From NCBI GenBank assembly GCA_964398215.1, contig CAYNNP010000199.1, positions 1 through 12,490 on the forward strand: a stretch of 12,490 bases of DNA. The letters run 5' to 3'. Both the position numbers and the translations under genes were made by a program. The first letter of the stretch is position 1. Every line of letters starts with the position of its first letter. The notes under the pieces were generated by a model. It worked only from the letters and a program-made list of their open reading frames with translations, was not told the origin of the DNA and made no database searches. This document shows, in pieces, positions 1 through 5,566 of the stretch. This DNA comes from CAYNNP01 sp964398215 (lineage in GTDB: Bacteria > Planctomycetota > Planctomycetia > Pirellulales > Pirellulaceae).

Positions 1-3
1 ATG

Positions 4-129
4 AACGCCGAAGGTGTTCGACAAACGGCGCTGTTGTGAAACCCTTTCAGGGTTTGGGTTGGTTGAGTCAAAAAACGACCTGTGGTGCGCTGCGCGACCA
101 CAGGCTGTGTTGTTAAACAGCTTCGCTGT
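4..129. repeat. Cluster of small intergenic palindromes (REP-like)
   Basis: Four hairpins lie in a row: AACGCC-GAA-GGTGTT (4-18), AAACCCT-TTC-AGGGTTT (39-55), a stem CCTGTGGT/ACCACAGG at 79-86 and 97-104 whose loop contains GCGC-T-GCGC, and ACAGC-TTC-GCTGT (117-129). The segment GCTGCGCGACCACAGG followed by CTGTGTTGTT resembles GCTGTGCGACCGCAGG followed by CTTTGTTGTT at 8780-8804. The two sites therefore belong to one dispersed extragenic family. The loops are too irregular, and T-runs are absent, for ordinary terminators. Confidence 0.65.
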
Positions 130-184
130 GGGATAATCACGTGCTTTCGAGCTTTTGGGCCAAGTAGTTGTGGGTAAAGACAAG

Positions 185-244
185 CGCGTAAGCGAGGGAC
201 AATCAATCTCGACTCGGTCCCTCGCTCACGCGTCGAGTTACCAA
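185..244 (+). repeat. Repeat A, copy 1 (60-bp hairpin repeat)
   Basis: The 16-base arms CGCGTAAGCGAGGGAC (185-200) and GTCCCTCGCTCACGCG (217-232) pair with one mismatch around a 16-base loop. A further 12 bases, TCGAGTTACCAA (233-244), also belong to the repeat. The reverse complement of 1701-1760 matches this copy at about 56 of 60 positions, including the loop, so the two copies are inverted relative to each other. Similarity across the loop indicates a dispersed repeat family, not two chance stem-loops. Confidence 0.8.
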
Positions 245-266
245 AAACCAATGCCTGACTCTTGGT

Positions 267-399
267 GTAGGCCGGACCGAGCGAACGCTGCAATTGTCAG
301 AACTTCGGACGCATGTAGAAACGTCCTTGATAGCGCAATCTCAGCGACACAATGGAGGCGTTTGCGCTGTTCCGGCACGTATCGCTCGGCCAGGCCTAC
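267..399 (+). repeat. Element B, copy 1 (MITE-like, terminal inverted repeats)
   Basis: The element begins GTAGGCCGGACCGAGCG and ends CGCTCGGCCAGGCCTAC, giving 17-base terminal inverted repeats with two mismatches. The flanks TTGGT and ACCAA extend the dyad. The reverse complement of 1881-2017 matches about 90% over the first 120 bases, after which there is a 4-base indel. No open frame is shared between copies and no transposase lies inside. It behaves like a short non-autonomous element or a structured extragenic repeat. No clear target-site duplication is visible. Confidence 0.75.
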
Positions 400-431
400 A
401 ACCAAACACCACATTACGTGGCTTGTGTTCT

Positions 432-474
432 TAGTACCGCCTTCAGGCGGAATTTCCGGCTGAAGCCGGTACTA
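432..474. repeat. Cruciform-type palindrome
   Basis: Two 21-base arms (432-452 and 454-474) beginning TAGTACCGCC and ending GCCGGTACTA pair with two mismatches across a single base. Each arm is itself a small hairpin: CCGCC-TTCA-GGCGG and CCGGC-TGAA-GCCGG. The two internal hairpins carry compensating stem changes, which suggests a conserved extragenic palindrome rather than a terminator. There is no T-run after it. Confidence 0.7.
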
Positions 475-509
475 CAAACTATTCATCCGACAGCTTTACT
501 TGGCGAATC

Positions 510-539
510 TTGTTACGCACTCCCAGGCCGAAATTAAAT
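510..539 (+). promoter_or_regulatory. Possible promoter of the SIMPL gene
   Basis: TTGTTA (510-515) and TTAAAT (534-539) are 18 bases apart and each match the sigma-70 consensus at four of six positions. The site lies downstream of the palindromes, and the leader would be about 140 bases. This is a weak match in a phylum with poorly known promoters. Confidence 0.22.
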
Positions 540-670
540 CTCCCAGACAAAGATCCACGAAAAGCGTCTGAATAACACAAAAAGATGGAATCGAAACACC
601 CGTTCTCAGCACTTTCATAGCGGGTGCGCGCAAAATCGGTGCGTGCCAAATTCTCAACTTGCTAATTCTC

Positions 671-674
671 AGGA
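671..674 (+). promoter_or_regulatory. Ribosome binding site that sets the SIMPL gene start
   Basis: AGGA lies 10 bases before the ATG at 685. The alternative GTG at 643 has no purine-rich site ahead of it and would add 14 polar residues before the signal peptide. This site favours the ATG. Confidence 0.5.
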
Positions 675-684
675 CTCTGAATCA

Positions 685-1629
685 ATGCATCTGAACTTCA
701 AACACATGGTGGCGATCACGTTGGCCGCTGCTTTTCTTCTGTATGTGTCCAGCGGCTTTGCGCAAATGAGCGGTTCACGAGGCGGAGTCCATTCGCCATT
801 GAACCAACCGTCAACGCCTACATTCGTCGACCTGACGCCACAGACAGCACAGAGTTATATCGTTGTCGAAGGCAAGTCTGTTTTAAGTGTTCCGCCGACA
901 GCGATTCGAATCGTCTTGGCGGTCACTCACGAAGCCAAGACCTCGAAAGAATGTAAAACCGGCATCGAGCGCAAAATTGCTGAGCTTCGTCCACTTTGGA
1001 TTAAAACCGGTATCAAAGACGAAAATATCGTCGAAGATTTCATCTCGATTCTGCCGCAATACGATTTCGAAGCCCAGCAGCTTGGTGACCAGCAAGTTGC
1101 GATGGAGAAGAAGGTCGGATTCTTAATGCAGACGAATATTCATTTGGCGGTCAAGAATGATGCAGAAGCGATGAAGGCGTTGGACGTGGCTTTCGAGAAC
1201 GGCATCACGGACATCATCGGTTTTGATTATTGGAGCGAGGAGTTGGACCGTAAAAAAGAAGAGGTCCGCGCGAAGGCACTGCAAGTTGCCAAGGAGAAAT
1301 CGAAACTGCTGTTGGAGGGTTTGTTTGTGGAAACGCCTCGCGCGATTAACATCAAAGAAGAAACAATTGTCGTGAACCCAGCCGAGATGTATCAGTCTTT
1401 TACAAACGATTCATCGACGAGCTACCAGACGAACTATTGGAGCCGAAAGAGCATCCCGATGGTTAAGTTGGCTCGACCCAAAAACACCTACTACCGCGGC
1501 AATATGCCCAACGCGGATACTCAAGCAAAAAAGTTGCCGATGCGATCCGAGCTGTCAGTGGTATCAACGGTAAAGATCTATTACGCGTCACCAGCAGCGG
1601 CAGCATTCAATGCGGCTCGCCCAAAGTAA
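685..1629 (+). CDS. SIMPL domain (DUF541) exported protein
   Basis: The product is 314 residues from the ATG at 685. It opens with a signal peptide (basic start, hydrophobic stretch MVAITLAAAFLLYVSSGFA, likely cut after FAQ). From about residue 58 the pattern VVEGKSVLSVPPTAIRIVLAV matches the start of SIMPL/DUF541 proteins (Pfam PF04402; relatives E. coli YggE, Brucella BP26). Around residues 175-215 the ITDIIGFDY segment followed by RKKEEVRAKALQVAKEKS matches the family's characteristic helix, and the end returns to a strand (STVKIYYA). The family is periplasmic or exported, forms oligomers and is loosely tied to stress; its biochemical role is unsettled. A GTG at 643 is in frame but gives an unconvincing N-terminus. 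The gene appears monocistronic, has its own terminator, and is flanked by inverted repeat families. Function beyond family membership is not inferable. Confidence 0.85.
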   Translation: MHLNFKHMVAITLAAAFLLYVSSGFAQMSGSRGGVHSPLNQPSTPTFVDLTPQTAQSYIVVEGKSVLSVPPTAIRIVLAVTHEAKTSKECKTGIERKIAELRPLWIKTGIKDENIVEDFISILPQYDFEAQQLGDQQVAMEKKVGFLMQTNIHLAVKNDAEAMKALDVAFENGITDIIGFDYWSEELDRKKEEVRAKALQVAKEKSKLLLEGLFVETPRAINIKEETIVVNPAEMYQSFTNDSSTSYQTNYWSRKSIPMVKLARPKNTYYRGNMPNADTQAKKLPMRSELSVVSTVKIYYASPAAAAFNAARPK

Positions 1630-1653
1630 ACGTAGCGAAAAGAAACCGCGAAC

Positions 1654-1686
1654 CGCCCCCCACTCAGGCAGGGGGCGTCAGTTTTT
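1654..1686 (+). terminator. Rho-independent terminator of the SIMPL gene
   Basis: CGCCCCC (1654-1660) pairs perfectly with GGGGGCG (1671-1677) around a 10-base loop, and TCAGTTTTT follows. It sits 24 bases after the stop codon, where a terminator is expected. Confidence 0.75.
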
Positions 1687-1700
1687 GATTCTCGGTCAGA

Positions 1701-1760
1701 TTGGTAACCCGACGCGTGAGCGAGGGACCGAGTCAGGATTGATTGTCCCTCGCTAACGCG
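1701..1760 (-). repeat. Repeat A, copy 2 (inverted relative to copy 1)
   Basis: Arms CGCGTGAGCGAGGGAC (1713-1728) and GTCCCTCGCTAACGCG (1745-1760) pair with one mismatch around a 16-base loop. TTGGTAACCCGA (1701-1712) corresponds to the 12-base tail of copy 1. Read on the minus strand it matches 185-244 at about 56 of 60 bases. Confidence 0.8.
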
Positions 1761-1784
1761 TTTCGTAGTTGCGCTTTTACCTTC

Positions 1785-1852
1785 ACCCTCCCGCTTGCGG
1801 GAGGGTCGGACGCGGCAGCGGCAGCGGCCGGGGAGGGCCCTCTTCGGGCTCT
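1785..1852. repeat. GC-rich palindromic element
   Basis: ACCCTCCCGC (1785-1794) and GCGGGAGGGT (1797-1806) form a perfect 10-bp palindrome with a TT spacer. A CGGCAG-type triplet run follows, then a perfect GAGGGCCCTC (1833-1842) that can also fold as AGGGCCC-TCTTC-GGGCTCT (1834-1852). No T-run follows. It lies between repeat A copy 2 and element B copy 2, with nothing comparable between the left-hand copies. Confidence 0.65.
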
Positions 1853-1880
1853 CATGTCACGTTTTCATCGGCGTTTGGTT

Positions 1881-2017
1881 GTAGGCCGGACCAAGGACGC
1901 GATACGTGCCGGAACAGCGCAAACGCCTTCATTGTGTCGCAGAGACTACGCTATCAACGATGTTTCTACTTGCGTCCGAAGTTCCGGCAGTTGCAGCGTT
2001 TGCTCGGTCCGGCCTAC
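1881..2017 (-). repeat. Element B, copy 2 (inverted relative to copy 1)
   Basis: It starts GTAGGCCGGACC and ends GGTCCGGCCTAC, a perfect 12-base terminal inverted repeat. Read on the minus strand it aligns with 267-399 at about 90% for roughly 120 bases. The far end differs by a 4-base insertion and a changed junction (GCGTCCTTGG instead of CGCTCGG). The flanking GGTT and AAC extend the dyad, as they do for copy 1. Confidence 0.75.
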
Positions 2018-2034
2018 AACAAGAAAGCAACTCC

Positions 2035-2059
2035 AAAACGCGTGCCGCTGGCGTTTTTT
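2035..2059 (+). terminator. Terminator-like hairpin upstream of the operon
   Basis: AAAACGC (2035-2041) pairs with GCGTTTT (2051-2057) around a 9-base loop, and the T-run continues to 2059. It directly precedes a possible promoter, so it could insulate the operon from upstream transcription. The stem is short and AT-rich at its base. Confidence 0.35.
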
Positions 2060-2086
2060 GCCTACTGGCCGTTGGGAAGTTATCGT
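2058..2086 (+). promoter_or_regulatory. Possible promoter of the three-gene operon
   Basis: TTGCCT (2058-2063) and TATCGT (2081-2086) are 17 bases apart and each match the sigma-70 consensus at four of six positions. Transcription would begin about 34 bases before the ATG at 2127. This is the best candidate in a gap that is otherwise repeats. Confidence 0.33.
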
Positions 2087-2126
2087 ATGGCACCAGCCTC
2101 AGTATCCTTCCCCTCGGAATTCTGCC

Positions 2127-3395
2127 ATGCGTTTGATTCAAATGCTTCTTGTAACACTTTTGTTTTCATACTCGCTTACCGCATTTGCAGATCATGCCGA
2201 GTATCGATTGTCGTCAAGCGACAAGCCCATCAAGGTCTTCATCCTGGCGGGGCAGTCGAATATGGAAGGCCGCGGTTTTCCCGAACCGATGACCTGGCAA
2301 CTGGGACAAGAAAAATACCGCGAGCGCTACACGCATCTCATCAAGGACGGTGACTACGACGCGTTCTTAAAGCAAGTTGCTGCGACACGCGACCCAAAGG
2401 ATCCGCGTAAAACTCCCGACTACCGCTGGAGCATCCGGAAGGATGTGTGGATCAATTATCTTGGCAAACACGGTGACTTGAAAGTTGGCTACGGCGCACC
2501 ACGCGAAGGGTTCGGCCCGGAATTGAATTTCGGGCACGTTGTTGGCAACCATTTTGACGAACAGGTCTTGCTGATCAAAGCCTCTTGGGGTGGCCGGGCG
2601 CTTGCCAAAGGGTTCTTGCCGCCTTCGTCAATTGCCAGCGATGAGGTGTACGCCAAAATGACCAAAGAACTGAACGACAAAAATCGGCAGTGGAACGAGG
2701 AGCAGCCCGCAAAAATCGAAGCTCACAATAAACGCATTGAAAAAGAGAATAAGAACAAGGACGCGAAATCAAAAAAGCGGCTGCGGGTTTTTAAACCACG
2801 CGAGATGGTCACCGAAGCAGAATTCAAATCCGGCTACGGCTCCGACTATCGCAACATGGTCCGCGAAGTCCACGAGTGCTTGGCCGATATCAAGAATCGT
2901 TTTCCCGATTACAAAGATCAAGGCTACGAGATCGCGGGGTTTGTTTGGTTCCAAGGTTGGAATGATCAGTACAACGATTACTGGCTAAGCTACGAAGAGA
3001 ATATGGCGAACTTCATCCGTGATGTCCGCAAAGAGTTCAAGTCGCCCGAGATGTCTTTTGTGATTGGCCAAATGGGCAACGGCGGCACAGTGGATGAAAT
3101 CAAACCCGATTCGCCTCGCGCGATTATCAAACAGGCACAGGCGGCAGTCGCAAAGTACGAGGAGTTTCGCGGTAACGTGGTCTGTGTCAAAACGGACCAA
3201 TACTGGGACATGGACGCACACGCGATTTACAATGGACCGGGAGGATGGAGCAAGGATGTCGACAAGTGGCGCCGGTTCGGAAACGACCGTCCCTATCATT
3301 ACCTCGGTAGCCCTTGGTTCTTTGCGCAGGCCGGCACCGGATTTGGCGAAGCCATGCTGTCGATTGTCAAACAGGGTTCTGCGGCAAAGAAATGA
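2127..3395 (+). CDS. Exported SASA-domain carbohydrate esterase (sialate O-acetylesterase-like)
   Basis: The product is 422 residues from the ATG at 2127, which follows GGAA by seven bases and starts a clean signal peptide (cut after TAFA, residue 21). Residues 35-48 (IKVFILAGQSNMEG) carry the GQSN nucleophile motif of SASA/CE6 esterases (Pfam PF03629), with Ser44 the predicted catalytic serine. A second block, WFQGWND (Gln276-Asp280), replaces the more usual WHQGE-D. Near the end D387-RPY-H391 is a plausible Asp/His pair, followed by the LGSPWFFAQAGTGFGEAM tail. The family removes acetyl groups from sugars, acting outside the cytoplasm; the substrate here is unknown. A lysine/glutamate-rich helical insertion lies at about residues 178-230. 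It is first in an operon whose next gene overlaps it by four bases. The frame is open back to 1743, but that stretch is repeat DNA. Confidence 0.85.
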   Translation: MRLIQMLLVTLLFSYSLTAFADHAEYRLSSSDKPIKVFILAGQSNMEGRGFPEPMTWQLGQEKYRERYTHLIKDGDYDAFLKQVAATRDPKDPRKTPDYRWSIRKDVWINYLGKHGDLKVGYGAPREGFGPELNFGHVVGNHFDEQVLLIKASWGGRALAKGFLPPSSIASDEVYAKMTKELNDKNRQWNEEQPAKIEAHNKRIEKENKNKDAKSKKRLRVFKPREMVTEAEFKSGYGSDYRNMVREVHECLADIKNRFPDYKDQGYEIAGFVWFQGWNDQYNDYWLSYEENMANFIRDVRKEFKSPEMSFVIGQMGNGGTVDEIKPDSPRAIIKQAQAAVAKYEEFRGNVVCVKTDQYWDMDAHAIYNGPGGWSKDVDKWRRFGNDRPYHYLGSPWFFAQAGTGFGEAMLSIVKQGSAAKK

Positions 3396-5566
3396 TGTTT
3401 CCCCCGAACGTGCACCAACGACTGATCGTCAAGTTTTCATTCGCTGCAATGTTGCTGGCGTGCTGCACGGCCGATGCTCAATTTCCGACGATCGCAGTCA
3501 CAGGCTATTCGCGCTTTGCCGGAAAGCCCGGATCAGAGTTCGAGATGCGAACCTCGGCGGGATCAAGTATCGAGGAAGTCACAGAGCTTCGTTTTTCGTG
3601 TCCCGACATTTCCGCAGAACTGTTGACCGCCAATCCGCTTCCGTTCACAACCGACCGTATCCCTAGGCACGGGACCTTCTCGGTGAAGATTCCGGATTCA
3701 GTCGCCCCTGGACGGTATGAAGTCCGTTCGGTTGGACGCCACGGGATCTCGAATCCCAGAGTGTTTATCGTTCATCGCTTGGCGACTGAGTTGGTTGCCG
3801 CTCCCAGCACCGACGCGAACAAACCGACGGCTTTAACGATCGGCTGCGTTCAACACGCCAAGGCAACGGCCGCAAATTCGCACAAGTATTCAATCGCCTT
3901 GAAGGCCGGGCAGGCGATCCGTGTTGATTGCTTAGCCGCAAAGCTGGATTCGCGAATGATCCCACGGATGACTTTGAAGAAAGCTGGCCGCACGGTTGCA
4001 TCACACCGAGGCTCCGACACTTTCGATCCATCGATCACGGTCCGCAGCGAAGAAACATCCGAATACGAATTGATCGTGCACGACACGATGTATCGCGGCG
4101 GAGCGGACTATGGGTATTTGCTCGCGGTCCAGCCGCTTGATTCAGCAATCGACCTGTGTTGCCCAGACGCGGCCGCTGAACCGGGTCAATTGGCTGGCAG
4201 TTTGCATGTCGCGGCCCCAAGCGACATGGATCAGGCGATCACCGATGCAACACCGACAGAAGAGACTTCCGATCCGAAAAAGATTACGATTCCATCAACG
4301 ATCGCAGCGACCTTCAATCGCGTCGACGATGAAGACATCTACGAATTCAAAGCGACCGAAGGCGATGCACTTTCGCTGCAACTTTTTTCGCAGCGTTTTG
4401 GACAACCGACTGATGCCAGAATGATCTTGTATCGCTCCGAATCGCAAACCGGAGGCGACCCAAAGTGGGTTCAAGTATTCGTGCAGGACGATGCCAAAAG
4501 TATTGGCGATGGATCTGTGAAGCTAGCGACAACCGATCCGCAAACGAACATCGTCATCCCCAAAACGTCAACTTATCGGTTACACGTTCGCGACCTTGAT
4601 AACGGTACCGCGCTAGGTGAAACCCAAGACTATGTGTTGCGGATTCGCCCGGCGGCGCCAAGTTTTGATCTGCTTGCCTATCATCCGTTTCCTAGCAAAG
4701 ATGCAAACGCAGCCCGACAACATGGCGCTGTCCTATTTCAAAATGGAACAATTTCACTGCGAGTTTTTTGCCTGCGAAATGATGGCTGGAATGGCGCCGT
4801 TTCTGTCCAAGCCAAAGGGCTGCCCGATGGTGTCACCTGCGAACCAGCGACGATTGCGGCCAATCAAAGCAGCGTTAATCTGACACTCGTTGCCAGCCCC
4901 AAAGCTACCCGCGCGGTTGCCAGCATTGAGTTGACTGGTACGGCAGAAATCAACGGCCAAAAGATCAGTGAACCGGCGCGAGTGGCGACGGTTCAATATG
5001 GCCGTGGCGCCGGTCGTGAATACATCCGCTCGCGACTTTGTCACCGCCTATGGATTGCTGTTTCTGACGTCGATCAAGCACCCATTGGGATCACGATTGG
5101 CGACGGAAAAACCGTGCAGGCAACGAAGGGGCAAGAGATAAAGTTGCCGATCAAACTGACAAGGACCGACCTCGCAAAGTCCGATTGCGTTGTCCGCTCC
5201 AAGAATTTGCCCCCAAATATCACTGCGGGTGATGTCACCATTAAGGGTGATAAGGCCGATGGTACGGTTGTTTTGAAAGTTGCTGGGAATGCAACTGCGG
5301 GTATTTATTCGATCTTCATGCAGGCAGAAACTAAAATCAAATGGAAAGCCAACCCCCAGGCGCTCGTCCGCGCCCAAGCCTACCGTGATCATTTGCAAAA
5401 ATTGCACGACGATCCCACCCAGTCAAAACAGAAACCGGAAATCGCAGCTGCGATCAAAGTTGCCGATCAACGCGTCAATGCCGCCAAGGGTGCTGCCAAC
5501 CCTATCGATTTGACAATCTATCCTTCTTCAAACCATGTAACGATTCACGTCGTTGACCCATCATGA
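3392..5566 (+). CDS. Exported PPC/Ig-like domain protein
   Basis: The product is 724 residues from the ATG at 3392, which overlaps the esterase stop as ATGA; the ATG at 3395 is equally possible. A signal peptide ends near ADAQ (residue 30). About residues 160-250 (HKYSIALKAGQAIRVDC and later SEYELIVHDTMYRGGADYGY) and 312-425 (DEDIYEFKATEGDALSLQLF, later STYRLHVRDL) each have the pattern of bacterial pre-peptidase C-terminal (PPC) beta-sandwich domains. Residues about 425-700 are further beta-rich, Ig-like sequence (LPDGVTCEPATIAANQSSVN). A charged helical stretch (about 650-700) interrupts the last strands. No catalytic motif is visible, so a binding or structural role is inferred. No Shine-Dalgarno site precedes it, which suggests coupled translation. 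It overlaps the next gene by ATGA. Confidence 0.75.
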   Translation: MMFPPNVHQRLIVKFSFAAMLLACCTADAQFPTIAVTGYSRFAGKPGSEFEMRTSAGSSIEEVTELRFSCPDISAELLTANPLPFTTDRIPRHGTFSVKIPDSVAPGRYEVRSVGRHGISNPRVFIVHRLATELVAAPSTDANKPTALTIGCVQHAKATAANSHKYSIALKAGQAIRVDCLAAKLDSRMIPRMTLKKAGRTVASHRGSDTFDPSITVRSEETSEYELIVHDTMYRGGADYGYLLAVQPLDSAIDLCCPDAAAEPGQLAGSLHVAAPSDMDQAITDATPTEETSDPKKITIPSTIAATFNRVDDEDIYEFKATEGDALSLQLFSQRFGQPTDARMILYRSESQTGGDPKWVQVFVQDDAKSIGDGSVKLATTDPQTNIVIPKTSTYRLHVRDLDNGTALGETQDYVLRIRPAAPSFDLLAYHPFPSKDANAARQHGAVLFQNGTISLRVFCLRNDGWNGAVSVQAKGLPDGVTCEPATIAANQSSVNLTLVASPKATRAVASIELTGTAEINGQKISEPARVATVQYGRGAGREYIRSRLCHRLWIAVSDVDQAPIGITIGDGKTVQATKGQEIKLPIKLTRTDLAKSDCVVRSKNLPPNITAGDVTIKGDKADGTVVLKVAGNATAGIYSIFMQAETKIKWKANPQALVRAQAYRDHLQKLHDDPTQSKQKPEIAAAIKVADQRVNAAKGAANPIDLTIYPSSNHVTIHVVDPS

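Larger units (their letters stand above)
1..684. other. Repeat-rich intergenic region, no convincing gene
   Basis: No reading frame here looks like a protein: the short open frames run through palindromes and have no signal peptide or recognisable domain. The region holds a cluster of small hairpins (4-129), hairpin repeat A (185-244), element B (267-399), a cruciform-type palindrome (432-474) and then about 210 bases of unstructured leader before the SIMPL gene. The first 39 bases are open in frame 1 and end in TGA, so the tail of a gene to the left cannot be excluded. They also fit the AA-CC-GAA-GG-TT hairpin repeat seen again near 8749, which I prefer. Confidence 0.7.
1630..2126. other. 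Repeat-filled gap upstream of the esterase operon
   Basis: This 497-base gap contains the SIMPL terminator (1654-1686), repeat A copy 2 (1701-1760), a GC-rich palindromic element (about 1781-1852), element B copy 2 (1881-2017), a terminator-like hairpin (2035-2059) and a possible promoter (2058-2086). The frame of the downstream esterase stays open back to 1743, but that extension translates the repeats (alanine and arginine-rich, no domain) and is not coding. Confidence 0.75.

Noticed and set aside
155..537. Short open frames of 61-102 codons upstream of the SIMPL gene
   Set aside because: They translate repeat A, element B and the 432-474 palindrome, show no domain or signal peptide, and have no ribosome binding site.
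643..684. GTG start at 643 for the SIMPL gene
   Set aside because: It adds 14 polar residues before a clean signal peptide and lacks a ribosome site; the ATG at 685 has AGGA ten bases upstream.
185..2017. CRISPR array or composite transposon around the SIMPL gene
   Set aside because: There are only two copies of each repeat, with no regular spacers. No transposase or integrase gene is present, and the A-B-gene-A'-B' order does not match a composite transposon with inverted ends.
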